Assembly (NCBI RefSeq): GCF_018143015.1
Contig: NC_054758.1
Location: 4,268,501 to 4,332,500 of the forward strand
DNA length: 64,000 nucleotides
DNA from: Lytechinus variegatus
Taxonomy: Eukaryota > Echinodermata > Echinoidea > Temnopleuroida > Toxopneustidae
Reading direction: 5' to 3'
Position numbers and translations under genes: made by a program. The notes under the pieces are model-generated. The model worked only from the letters and a program-made list of their open reading frames with translations. It searched no databases and was not told the DNA's origin. This document shows, one piece after another, positions 35,787 to 47,010 of the stretch; within the stretch, counting starts at the first letter, position 1; every line of letters starts with the position of its first letter.

Positions 35787-36057
35787 CAGAGCTGCCAATT
35801 GTTAAGAAAAAGGAATAATTATTAAGATTTTCATGTCAAATTCTTGGATTTACACAAAAGAGAGTATCAAAGATGATTCTGAATCTGAGCCTTAAAGAGG
35901 ATTTATTTCTTTTTAAGGAATCTGTTCTTTGTATTACCTCTTCAAAGAAATTAATAATTCCATGTTGCGCATATGAAATTATGACTTTTATATCGAAATT
36001 ATGACTTCTTGAGCTTCTGGATTACTACTTTTTACTGTTATAAAGTTGGCAGCTCTG
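35787..36057. mobile_element. 271-bp foldback element
   Basis: CAGAGCTGCCAA at the left and its exact complement TTGGCAGCTCTG at the right. AT-rich inside. Related sequence, with GCCAGCTCTGC, occurs at 3835-4000 and near 10540-10740. Confidence 0.65.
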
Positions 36058-36871
36058 TTTATGTACATTTATCGCATTTATGTGCCTCATTGTGCCATCC
36101 ATATGTAGCAGAAAGCTTTATCTTTGACATTTTTCAGGAATGGTGTCTTTGTCTCAAGCATGAAATGTTAGTTAATAAAAATGAGCAAGAGAGTAGATTT
36201 ATTCATTATCTTCCAAATATATTTTCTCTGGACATCTATCCATGCTGATATTACAATACGATGAATTACATTGTTAACTATGCAGAATTTATATCATTTA
36301 TATAATTTTTTTATATTATGTTCATTCCAAATTCTTTTTGCTTTCAAGCATCAAGTTACAGAGGTAGATTTCATTGAAAGTTCTACGTTGTTACATTTAA
36401 CTTTATAAAATTGTAATAAATATTGGGGAAGATGATTTTAAACTTTTTATTAGTAATTTGTGTATTCTGTGTCAGAATGGATTTTGAATACTGTCATCTT
36501 GTTTAATCAAATGGGTATTCCATATTGATATATAAAGTTCATGAGCAAAACCAAACTACTGAGTATTCTGATACAAGACTGCAAAGTATTTTTTCAATTA
36601 TAATTATGGAATATGCAAGATCACAAAAGCTTTATGGTAAATTGAGGGAGATTTTTAAAATAAAAGATACATGTACATACTACATGTAGATCAATGTAAA
36701 TAATGAGGGCTTATATAATGATTGACAAAATTTACATAGCGCTCATCACAAGAAAAATGTCTGTATTATCCAAATCAACATGAAATCTGGATGGTTCTAT
36801 GCTATTTGCTCCAGCGACGATTATTCCTCTGTAAATTCCACACACTTATGAAATGACTTACTTCAATCCTG

Positions 36872-37083
36872 GGGGGTGTTTCACAAAGATTTAAGTATGA
36901 CTTAGAGTCGCACTTAAATGTCTTGTTGCGCGCAGTATAAATGGCGTGACAGCATTGGTCAGATCATGCCAAGGGGACGCGCACTACTGTGTATTGATCA
37001 ATAAGATTGCGCATTGCATACCATGTACGCGTCTACATTTAAGTGCGACCTAAGTCATACTTAAATCTTTGTGAAACACCCCC
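36872..37083. mobile_element. 212-bp MITE with CCTG target duplication
   Basis: GGGGGTGTTTCACAAAGATT ... AATCTTTGTGAAACACCCCC, flanked by CCTG at 36868-36871 and 37084-37087. Arms of about 50 bp (TAAGTATGACTTAGAGTCGC). It interrupts an older dispersed repeat (AATCCTGGATCC). Confidence 0.88.
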
Positions 37084-37158
37084 CCTGGATCCAACACTAT
37101 ACCCCACCCTAAACGTAGCATAAAACTCTACTGCAACCCTAAACCTACAATTAATTTT

Positions 37159-37339
37159 GGGGGCCATTTCATAAAGCTGTTCATCAGTTAAAAGCGACTT
37201 TAAGACCGGCTGGTGATCCTTTCTTACATGCTAAACCATCACCAGAGAAGCTTTTGGTGTACTGTATACCATTTACAAAAAAGGATCACCAGTTCTTAAA
37301 GTTGCGCTTAACTCACGGACAGCTTTATAAAACACCCCC
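37159..37339. mobile_element. 181-bp MITE related to the previous one
   Basis: GGGGGCCATTTCATAAAGCT ... AGCTTTATAAAACACCCCC. Inner arms GGTGATCCTTTCTTACATGC and a complement around AAAAAGGATCACCAG. Confidence 0.75.
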
Positions 37340-37410
37340 TTGACCAACTGTCACAGGAACAAAATGTTGTGTCACCTTGAGGGTTGACTATAGAAATGCA
37401 CTGAATAGCC

Positions 37411-38004
37411 TTAAAGGAGAATGAAACCTTTGGACCAAGATAGCTTGTGTGAAAACAGAAAAATCAAAGAAACAGATCAACGAAAGTTTGAGAAAAATCG
37501 GACAAATAATGAGAAAGTTATGAGCTTTTGAATATTGCAATCACTAATGCTATGGAGATCCTCACATTGGCAATGCGACAAACATGTGTGATGTCACTCT
37601 TGAACAACTCTCCCCATTACTTTAGTATATATTTCACTTGAATTGCCTCTTTTATTACAATCTACAAGTAGAACATGTATTCTTTCTATAGGAGGGCATG
37701 TAATACAGATTTTTAAAGAATACATCATGGATAAAGAGTTTGTATCACCATACGAAAAAGCAAAAAGACACATTTTCAGGGTATTTCATAGTCCATCAAA
37801 GGGAAAGTTGTTCATCAGTGACATCACACATCCTTGTCGCGTTGCCAATAGGAGGATCTCCATAGCATTAGAGATTGCAATATTCAAATGCTCATAACTT
37901 TCTCATTATTTGTCCGATTTTTCTCAAACTTTCTTTGTTCTTATTCTTTGATTTTTCTGTTTCGACACAAGCCTACTTGTTTCAAAGGTTTCATTCCCCT
38001 TTAA
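37411..38004. mobile_element. TTAA-flanked foldback MITE, family B, copy 3
   Basis: 594 bp: TTAAAGGAGAATGAAACC ... GGTTTCATTCCCCTTTAA. Arms of about 200 bp (GGACAAATAATGAGAAAGTT against AACTTTCTCATTATTTGTCC). The best-preserved copy. Confidence 0.9.
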
Positions 38005-38224
38005 TATTAGACAAAGAAAGAAATAGTAAACAGAATTACATGTAATATATAAAGTTCTATTTTAATTTTTCTTTTGCATATGAAAAATATTTCGAAAAAA
38101 AAACACACATGATGTACAGTTGGATGCAAAATCTTATGAACAAATACCTGGGTAGCTCCCCCGCCCCCCCAACAAAACAAAAAAATCACTTGCCAGAAAT
38201 TAGAATGAAAATAACATGATTAAA

Positions 38225-38450
38225 AAGTATATCTTGATGATAATGTTGGTGTTGACGACAATGCTGATGATGGTGATGATGATGACTGATGATCATAATC
38301 ATGATCATGATGATTATAATCATGATGGTCATGATGATCATGATCATGATGATGATGATGGTGGTGGTGGTGATGGTGGTGGTGATGATGATGATGGTGG
38401 TGGTGGCGTTGATGGTCACGATAATGGTAGAGATGGTGATAATGATGAAA
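38225..38450. repeat. (GAT)n microsatellite, intergenic
   Basis: GATGATG and GGTGGTG tract, downstream of the phosphatase gene. Confidence 0.9.
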
Positions 38451-38824
38451 AAACATGTATACAACATCAATATACTCAATAACGTGGACTATCAAGCAGC
38501 GATGACTTGAGGACATTCCACAGTTAAAATGAAATCAATTCACCAATTTTCTGCACAGAGTTATTTAGCACCTTATGATTCCAAATCTGCAAAATTTAAC
38601 ATGGGTTCACGTGCTTGATTTTTTGCTATCGAGCTTCAAATTTCACCCATTTGCAAGGTCTCGAGAAATACGCAATAAAAAAAGAACACGAGACCACAAA
38701 GTTGAGTGTAAACCTCTATTACTCAGTCAAAATCCATCTAAATTTTGCCAAATTTTACATTATAGTTCAGAATTATATACTTAAGATAAAGAGTCCACTC
38801 ATGTTACTATTTGTTTGCTCAAGG

Positions 38825-39413
38825 CCCCCATTCCACAGAACAGAGACCATTGAAAGACCACTGAGACTTAAAATAGGTGAGGTCTTACAGTGGTCTTCAA
38901 GATCACTGAAATTTGTCATCTCTGTGGAATGGCTCAGAAAGACCCCTCAAAGAACTCTGAAAGACTGATGGATAGTACTTTAGAGATCATTCAATGGTCT
39001 TTCAGAGATCTTTTATGCAACAAGTGATCTTTCAGAATTCTTTCCATGGACTTTGCCTGGTCTTTCAGTGGTCTGTCAGTGATCTTTCAATGATCTCTCA
39101 TGAGTCTTACAGTAATCTCCACAAAAATCTTGAGAGACTGCCGAAAGATCATTGAAAGACTATGAAGACCTTTGAAAGTTTGTCGAAAGACCACTGAAAG
39201 ACCATTTTCCTGTAAGACCGTTGTAAGACTGTTTTGAACCTTTTCAAAAAGTTTTGGAGCCCATGAAGGTCACGAAGACCCCTGAAAGATTGGTCAGGAC
39301 TCGCGTAAGACCTCAAAGTCCATTGTTAGTTCATTGAGAGACCTCTGAAAGATCAACGAGAATTCATGGTCTTTCAAAGGTCTTTCAGTGGTCTTGTTCT
39401 CTGTGGAATGGGG
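38825..39413. mobile_element. Foldback element packed with CTGAAAGAC / GTCTTTCAG motifs
   Basis: 589 bp: CCCCATTCCACAGAACAGAG ... TTCTCTGTGGAATGGGG. The interior is a dense, partly tandem series of AAGACCACTGAAAGACC and its complement GGTCTTTCAGTGGTCTT. Confidence 0.82.
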
Positions 39414-41548
39414 ATTTAAAGATGAGTAGCACCTTCAATTTTGAAAATAAGGTGTGAAAGACGACAAAACATAACTAAAAAATCAAAATTTATTTAACAA
39501 ATTTATAAAGTACAATAACTGCTGCACTTTATTTAAAACCCATGTCATTTTCACATAATTTTGCATCCTTGTAGGGAAAGGTATACCAAAGAGTTGTGAA
39601 CATTAAACATTGGGGTTCATTTGCTTGTTTTCAAAATATCAGCACTTTTGTTAGAGCAAATGTGCTTTAAAAACGTGTCAAAAGGCTTGTATCTTTATGA
39701 AGGAAAATTCTGCACCACTATCCCATTTTAAGAAACTCGAGGTCATACTTATCATACTTTGAAGCACTGCAGAGAAAAGCATTCTGAATAGGTAGGCATT
39801 TAAAAAGTTGGTCCATAGATTACTTTCAGCTAAAAGCTTTGAAAAATAAATACATGTAGAAAAATAAATACATCAGCTGACACTTGTAGCTGATTGCTCA
39901 ACTGTTCACTTATTGTGACGTATTGTGACGTGCATAGCGTAAAATATGCGCAGATAGGGATGTGCACAATCTTAACTGGGGAACATCCTTAAGGGGGGTT
40001 ACAATTTCTTTTTTTTTACTTCAACTGTACAAAAATGAAATTGTGACAAAATAACAAATATGCTAGTGTGACAGGATAACAAATATTCCTACTGGCAAAT
40101 TTTTAGCTAAAACTTATTTTGTCTGTTGGTCCTGTATGACCCGATTGTAATATGATTATAAGCAAAGTAATGTTTAACACTTTGGCCTACTTTATCATTC
40201 AAATGTACAAGCAACTGATATACTGTAAACCTTTCACACTGATATGCAGTTAAACATCAGACTTAAAACATCAGTGAATATTATTTCTAAATCAAAACAA
40301 AGGATAAAAATAGAAAGGAAAAAAGAAAACAAATCACCACTCCGCTCAAAACCCATTTTATAGTCATCAGAATCGTTTCTCTAAAATATGCATGAAGACA
40401 TCGGATTCCAAAATGAAATTCTAGAAATAACGTAGATATAAAAGTGTAACTCTTCCTCAACTAGCAGTATTAAAATCAATTCATGCGATATTCAACATGA
40501 AAAACAAGTATCCCTATCGGAGGTTGCATTGAACTGCTGAGATTTCCTCTAAAACATTCTGGGTAGTATGCACATTTCACATGCTTGCGTGAACCTCAAA
40601 CATCAACTCAAATGTATCGTAAAATATCATAGAAATTCCATAACATACACTACACAAGTCGTCCAAAAACAATGTAAGTACAGTATGTCGATGTATACTT
40701 CAATACAACATTAACAAAAAACACTCTTAGTCCTATGGATAAAATAAAACAATGTATCATGCATATATATTTTCCTTTAATCATCATTTCACTCTCTCTT
40801 AACTTTGATCACTTTTAATTAATCTAAACTTAGAATGCCCTTTAAATGGAAAGGGTGAAATTTCTTCTATTTTCATTGAAATTTCACTTCACACATGAGA
40901 TATAGTGTTCACAACTTGGAAATCATGAAGTGGTTTATATAGAACACGAGAAAATTAAAGCATATTTTCACTTCCCTGAAAGTCAAATTATTGATCACTT
41001 ATTATATTTCAAATGTTAAAAGAACATCTAATCTTTATTTGAATCTGTGATCACTACTACAAATACAATATAGTTTCTTTCTAATATTCATATTTTTTTT
41101 ATTACATGAATATGATGCACACATTAAATTCTATTTCTTTCTTCGAAAAAAAATATTTTATTAAGTTAACCCAATGTTGTTCTATTAGTCATTTAGAAAC
41201 TAAAAATATATATATCAGTTTTCATAGAATTGCACACAAAACAGCCTTTTTTACTCCTCAGAGAGCATGATATATGTGTAGAATTATGAAGTAAAATTTA
41301 TTCCAAAACCTAGATGATATATTGCTTTATTTTACAAGCAATTGATTATGTATTTAATTGCTATATTTTACAAGCAAATGTTAAATATGATGTAATTGCT
41401 GTTGTAATTGTTGCTTTATTTTACAAGCAATTTATTATTTAATTGCTATATTTTACAAGCAAATGTTAAACATGATGTAATTGCTATGTTTTTCCTTTTT
41501 CTCTCCCGACTATATATAGGTAAATTATTATCTCATCATCCCTGGGCC

Positions 41549-41640
41549 CTGTCTTACAAAGACTTGTGATTGATCCAATAAACCATAACTATGGAAAGCC
41601 AGCAACCCGAACATTTAAAACTGCATTAATATAGTTGAAG
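41549..41640. mobile_element. Fragment of family D MITE
   Basis: GGGCCCTGTCTTACAAAGAC, TTGTGATTGATCCAATAAAC, ATGGAAAGCCAGCAACCCGA match the left part of family D. The rest is missing. Confidence 0.7.
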
Positions 41641-42374
41641 CCAGAAGTTTACATAATACACCAAGGAAATTCAAAGAAATGTTGACACTTGCTGAACACC
41701 ATAAAATTTACTGTAATCTTACAAGATACTTGTGCGATCATGACAAATTGGTATCATGCCCCTTCATCACATTGCTTTTTCATCAGGAGCTAAAAAATAA
41801 TACACTGTAGATGTCTTTTTTCCCAAAACATCTTCATATTTTAGACAAATTAAAAATAAAAAACTTGACAAAAGCATTTCATAATTGTGCTAGTTACTTT
41901 TAAATATAAACATTTCAGATTACACTTTTTTGTTAAGTGTTGACATACTATATAAGAAAATGTAATATAAATCATAGATTTGACATTTATACATTTCTAT
42001 GAAATGATATTTGAAAATACAATAACAGAATATATCTGGCAGGAATATTACTTCTTTTCTTCAAAAGAAAATTCTACCTGAAATATACTTTAATCCCAGT
42101 GGCATCCCAATCATGTGAAAGAACTTCATACGCTCCTTTTCATCATGGTAGTATTCATATTTCTGAAGATATATAATTTAACGATGTTTTGCGAGCGAAC
42201 AAATTTCACTGAATTCAGGGAATACTTTACCGTTTTGTTTCCAATACTTGTCAAGGGTAGGGTTTCACATGCTAATACTTCTTAAAGAATGCATTTTCAG
42301 AATATGGAAAATACTTGTTTAGGCTGCTTTTTGAAACCCCATAGTCGCGTCCTGTATCCACTCGTCAATGAAGT

Positions 42375-42520
42375 GACCTTTTACACCGGTGCCTTTTACA
42401 CAGGTACCACATACACTGGCACCTTTTATACTGGTACCACCTACACTGGTGCCTTTTAGACTGGTACCACCTAAACTGGTACCCAATACACTGGGGCCTC
42501 CTCGACCGGTACCTTGAAGA
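42375..42520 (-). repeat. 15-nt minisatellite containing the TRIM stop codon
   Basis: About nine units of 15 nt, read on the minus strand as GTACCAGTNTANNNG. In the TRIM frame each unit gives (V/A)-P-V-x-x. The first two units are coding (VPVEE, APVYW); the third reads VPV then TAG. Several later units also carry TAG or TAA at the fourth codon where others have TAT. Confidence 0.85.
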
Positions 42521-44312
42521 ATACCAAACTGTCATAATGAGCAAAGGCAAACAGCTCTGGCGTTAGACTTACCAGGTGGCACAGTGAGCCAAGCGAAGAG
42601 TGCATCTCTAAAGGAAGCTCAACTTCATCAAACTTGACCTTCTCCTTCAGTTCATAACCTTGCAGAATGTAGGTGGACATTTTGAGTATGGTAGAACCCT
42701 GCCTCACGCGGGCGATCAGTACCTGATCTCTGGAATCTACTGCAGCATAGAGACATTCCTTATCATCGGTCCCCTTCAAGGAAGATCCGACTGTGCCATT
42801 CTTGTCAAAGACAGTCACGGTGCTCGGTGTGATGTCACATGTGGAAACAATGATGACTCCATTGCTTGTAACCGACACCTGTCGAGGGCAGAGTTCATTA
42901 GTCCGGATGATACGTTGCGAGTTCACCGTACGACCGACCTGAAAGATGGCTACATCTGGCTTCCCGTTGACGACATAGACACAGTTGGCTTGGTCACTGC
43001 ATATCTGGCATGCATAAGCTACATTGGTACATTGGTATTTGGAATGCGTTGGACGATCTAGGTAGATGGCAACAGAGTGAGTTCCGTGGGATATGGCCAA
43101 CTCACCACTGGATAGTTTTGCAATATCCCACACTTCCCTGTAGTCCTCTTCCTCTATGCTCTGGACCCCAATTATAGGAATTTCATCATCAAAAATTATA
43201 GGAAGTTCATCATCGTCATCATCATCACTACCATCATCGAGACGTATAGCTTCCACTCTTTCCCCTTCCTTGAATTTGCATTTATCATTGTGCTCTGTAA
43301 CACCATACGTATCATACCCAGACAGCCATGACCCATATCCAACCAGAACTGTGTTCTGTGATCCTGCTGTCATCCCCTCAACCATACAAGGCAGCTGAAC
43401 TTCCCTCAGGACTTTGACCTTCTTCTTGATCTTGATAATACCAAGAGTCAGCTGCACATCCCTTACTGGGTGGAATTCTGTATCCATCACAGCATCTTTG
43501 GCACTTTCTACAAGATCAGCATCGATGTCTTCAAGGTTTTCATTGAGGAGTTCATCCAGGTCATTGCAAACCATGGTATGACTTGCCAGCTTGTCTGCTT
43601 CCAAGCTTTCTGGAGCATCAACAGTGATGACCCCCAAGGCACGATTGATATCCTCAACAGCTTGTTTATATGGCATTGTCAGGTCACTAATTATGACGTC
43701 GTAGTTTCCTAGCAACAGACGTACTTCCCCAAGCAAGGAGGCTTCATTTTCCTTCAAAAGCCTCATCTTTGTGGAAAATGCGTACTTGATATACCTCTCC
43801 AGATTTTCAACTGCAGTGGCGACTTCTTGTCTAGGTGCCACAGTAGACGCGATTATCATCTCCATGTCTGCTTTCTTCGCCTGGCCACGCTGCATAAGAC
43901 AGTCAACCTTTTCCTGGATTTCTCTCTCAAACTCTTCCCTCGGTTTCATTGGGTGGTTCAGGTGCTCCGATACCAAACACCTGACACATATGTGCACTTT
44001 GCATTCCTCGCAGAACAATTCCTTCTCGTGATCTTTGTGAAGCCGGCAAGCTTTGGCTGAATCGCGAGATGGTTTGATGAGGTCAGACACGAGACCGTTG
44101 ATGATGACATTTGGAGGAAGTCCTTTAACACCCTTTGCAGTTAACCTTGTCTTTGCACGGCACACCGGACATGATAAGTTTGCTCCGTGCTGATCAAAGA
44201 GTACTTCTAGGCAGAACTGACAGAAGGTATGTCCGCAATTGAGTAAAGTAGCATGGCTGATCGTGTCAATGCATATTGGACAAATCAAATGATCTTTATT
44301 GCTGCTGGCCAT
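42471..44312 (-). CDS. Intronless TRIM-type RING/B-box protein, 613 aa
   Basis: Probable E3 ubiquitin ligase. RING finger at residues 11-51 with all eight ligands (C11, C14, C26, H28, C31, C34, C48, C51). B-box 2 at about 89-120 (C89, H92, C101, C104, C109, C112, H117, H120). Then a charged helical stretch of about 120 residues that fits a coiled coil, an acidic insert (DDGSDDDDDDELPIIFDDE), and a C-terminal part with repeated beta-rich segments resembling a propeller. No B30.2/SPRY motif is seen. The start ATG has a good context (GCCATGG). One uninterrupted exon suggests a retrogene-derived copy, common among expanded invertebrate TRIM genes. The stop lies in a 15-nt minisatellite. An AG after a pyrimidine-rich stretch near 44340 could be a 5' UTR acceptor. 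Confidence 0.92.
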   Translation of the reverse strand: MASSNKDHLICPICIDTISHATLLNCGHTFCQFCLEVLFDQHGANLSCPVCRAKTRLTAKGVKGLPPNVIINGLVSDLIKPSRDSAKACRLHKDHEKELFCEECKVHICVRCLVSEHLNHPMKPREEFEREIQEKVDCLMQRGQAKKADMEMIIASTVAPRQEVATAVENLERYIKYAFSTKMRLLKENEASLLGEVRLLLGNYDVIISDLTMPYKQAVEDINRALGVITVDAPESLEADKLASHTMVCNDLDELLNENLEDIDADLVESAKDAVMDTEFHPVRDVQLTLGIIKIKKKVKVLREVQLPCMVEGMTAGSQNTVLVGYGSWLSGYDTYGVTEHNDKCKFKEGERVEAIRLDDGSDDDDDDELPIIFDDEIPIIGVQSIEEEDYREVWDIAKLSSGELAISHGTHSVAIYLDRPTHSKYQCTNVAYACQICSDQANCVYVVNGKPDVAIFQVGRTVNSQRIIRTNELCPRQVSVTSNGVIIVSTCDITPSTVTVFDKNGTVGSSLKGTDDKECLYAAVDSRDQVLIARVRQGSTILKMSTYILQGYELKEKVKFDEVELPLEMHSSLGSLCHLVSLTPELFAFAHYDSLVFFKVPVEEAPVYWVPV

Positions 44313-44454
44313 GGCTTATCCTTGTCGAGTCATCACATCTGAATAAGAATAATCAAGAGAGGGAAATTATTAAAAGAACTTCAATTATAATTACCCGTAG
44401 TCAAAAAAATGTATCTAATTATGTAATTGATTGGTTACACTTCATAATTCAAAA

Positions 44455-44650
44455 GGTTCGTTAATCCGAAAACGAAATGAGGTTCTTAATTCCGAAGGTT
44501 CGTTAGTCTGAAATAAACAACGAACTCATTTCGTTTTTCGATAAACGAACCTTTGGAACAACGAACCTTATTTCCATTTGGGATTAACGAACCTTCGGAA
44601 CAACGAACCTTATTTCGCTTTCAGATTAACGAACCTTCGGAATTACAAAT
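44455..44650. repeat. Palindromic AACGAACCTT repeat cluster
   Basis: Alternating AAGGTTCGTTAATCCGAA and complements such as GATTAACGAACCTTCGGAA, at least six copies in both orientations in about 190 bp, immediately upstream of the TRIM gene. Confidence 0.8.
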
Positions 44651-44700
44651 GTATACATAATTGATCAATTACCTTGTAAATGAGCCCAACCCTGTCCAGG

Positions 44701-45526
44701 GGTGGTATTCTGAGATCCATTTTATCTCAGATAAAATAAAATATTTTATCTCCCTTAAAATCAGTGAGATAAAATGCCCTTAAAATCTCTCCGAATTGGT
44801 ATTCTGAGAACCATTTTACCTTCATTTCATCTCTGTAAGACACACCTATTTTTTAATCAATATCCAATTAGAAACGCTCTTTCATAGCTCTCTCATATCA
44901 CTCAACCAATTAAAATCCATTCAGCCAGGAGGTGTGGCAAAGGGGTGAGATTACGTCAATTTATTGACTTCAAATACGCTTGCACTGTACGCTTGCGCGT
45001 CTTTATACGGAGATTTCTTTTTAACTAAAAGGACAATACTCTCATCTTTCTTCGAAGTCTATATCGCATCTTTTCAAGCATCATTTCAAAGACAATATCA
45101 GTAAGGACAAGTCTTATGAAATACTTTCTTATTGTACAGGAATAACGTTAAGGTTTTATTCTTAATAAATACATAATTTTTCTTCATTTTCATGTCAACA
45201 TTTGGGGTTAATTCACCTAGAAATATTGGTGAAATCAACGTCGCGGAGATAAAATAGCCCCTACCCTCTTTTAAGTTTTTTTTTTTTCTTCAAACTATCT
45301 TGGGCGCAAGCACATCATCTGCGTTGCAATACCCAGATACGCGATGCCTTAATCTACGCAGACACTGTTTTGTTGCGTATCATTAAAAGTTACGCAAGAT
45401 AAAATTTATACGCAAGATAAAATTGTAAATTTTATCTGAGAGATAAAATGTCATCTCAGAATACCAATTTCATTTTAAGAGATAAAATAAAATATTTTAA
45501 AGATAAAATGACCTCAGAATACCACC
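44701..45526. mobile_element. 826-bp inverted-repeat element with 5-bp TSD
   Basis: GGTGGTATTCTGAG at the left and CTCAGAATACCACC at the right, with direct CCAGG at 44696-44700 and 45527-45531. Terminal regions are full of TTTTATCTC/GAGATAAAAT. It lies about 390 bases upstream of the TRIM start. Confidence 0.88.
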
Positions 45527-45838
45527 CCAGGACATGGCATACATTGTATGGCAGATTCAAATTCATAAATTTTCTTTCTTTGTTCTAGGAAACAAGTAGG
45601 CTGTAAACACTATGTAGCTCAAATCCAGTCTGCATACATAACTTGTTGCTATGTCTGGCAAGCTTATAACCAGCTTTCTCATTATCAAGAACAACCTTTG
45701 CATTTCAATAAGTTAGAAAACAGATCAATGACAATTGTAGGATAACTTGTTGCTATGTCTGGTAATTCCCAAGAAACTTTCTCATGGTCAAACAACCTTT
45801 GTCAGTACCGTACAAAGTTAGATAACAAGTCAATGACA

Positions 45839-46448
45839 ATAGACCAGTCGTACCTCATGGGCAATTTTGGTCAAATGACCTTTCATTTCTTTCATTATGA
45901 TAAGCAGAATTTAAACCAAAATAGTATGCCTTACATAGCAGGATGCAGAAATTGCATAGACCAGGTGACTAGAATAACAATGGACATTCTATGAAGGTTT
46001 TGTTGCATTTCTACTTTGAATGCATTAGCATGTTCTTATAACAATGTACTTGGCCAACTGTGAAATACCAGTAGCTATACCATGACAAGACATCAAAGTT
46101 GGTGCTTATCTCATTAAATATTAAACTGCAATGTCACTTTAGTACATATCATTGTGGATCCAGGGGGGGCAAAGCCAGCCCCCCCCCCCCCCTTGAGAGG
46201 CACAATTAAAACTTTGTAATTTTGTAAATTTGTAATGTGAAAATGCTGTTAAAATAGAAGTGTGCCCCCCCCCCTAGAAAGTAAAAAAAAAAGAAATTGT
46301 GAACGAAATGTAATTATTTTTTTATAAACCTTTTCTTTTCTCTCAGGAAAATGTGCCCCCCCCCCCTTTGAAAAATCTTGGATCCATCCATGGTACAAAT
46401 GACCTTCTTCTGATCATGCGCAGAATGGAACTCCGAACTGGCTTATTG
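45839..46448 (-). mobile_element. MITE-like element, family A, copy 2
   Basis: Left ATAGACCAGTCGTACCTCAT, right CTCCGAACTGGCTTATT. Matches copy 3 over most of its length. It is interrupted at about 46150-46390 by a poly-C-rich insertion bounded by GGATCCA. Confidence 0.75.
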
Positions 46449-47010
46449 GAGGTCTGCTGATTTGACATTTGGTATATCCTTTCTATTTTTCAGCTTTGCC
46501 TTTGGTATTTTGTTCACAACTCATCTTTCATGTACTTTTGTTTCCATTCATTGATTTGCAACCTGCTTTTCTTGGCATTCCTTTCTTATTCAGATGTGTC
46601 CATTCATTACATTCTCATCTGAATCTTTCACATTCTTCACATTTTATATTCACCTTCAGTTCACACACTCATCTCATTTGCTATATTTATAGATTGAACA
46701 GTGTTACAATTTTAATAGTTGACTCTTCCATTCTCTTTATCTATTTTGGTGATGAACTTTCATTGAAATGTGATTTCTAATCAAATGTGACAAAGCTAAG
46801 CTAGCATCTGATAATCAGCTAGTGCCCAGACTTCGATCATCAATGTCTATTCTTCTGCTGTCTGTGTTCTCTTATTTTCCTGTTAATAAGGGGCAGCAGA
46901 ACGGTTTTCAAAGTGGGGGGGGGGCTGACCATGCAAAAAATCCTATGGTCATTTCTATGTTTTGTACACAGCTGAAGCCCTCTTCCCAACCCCCCCCCCC
47001 CCCCCCCCCC
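46150..47010. repeat. Cluster of poly-C / poly-G tracts
   Basis: C-runs near 46181, 46265 and 46357, a G-run near 46915 and a C-run of more than 20 near 46990. Several are flanked by TTGGATCCA or GGATCCAGG. Confidence 0.85.

Larger units (their letters stand above)
34444..42374. other. Intergenic region between RPTP and TRIM genes
   Basis: AT-rich DNA that should include the 3' UTRs of both convergent genes. I see the foldbacks listed (35787, 36872, 37159, 37411, 38825), a (GAT)n tract and a MITE fragment at 41549. Around 41340-41480 a short direct repeat (TTTTACAAGCAA with AATTGCTATA) occurs. No coding exon can be supported. Confidence 0.7.

Noticed and set aside
42365..42550. Cys/Tyr/Arg-rich 61-codon ORF on the minus strand
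   Set aside because: It is another frame of the 15-nt minisatellite at the end of the TRIM gene.
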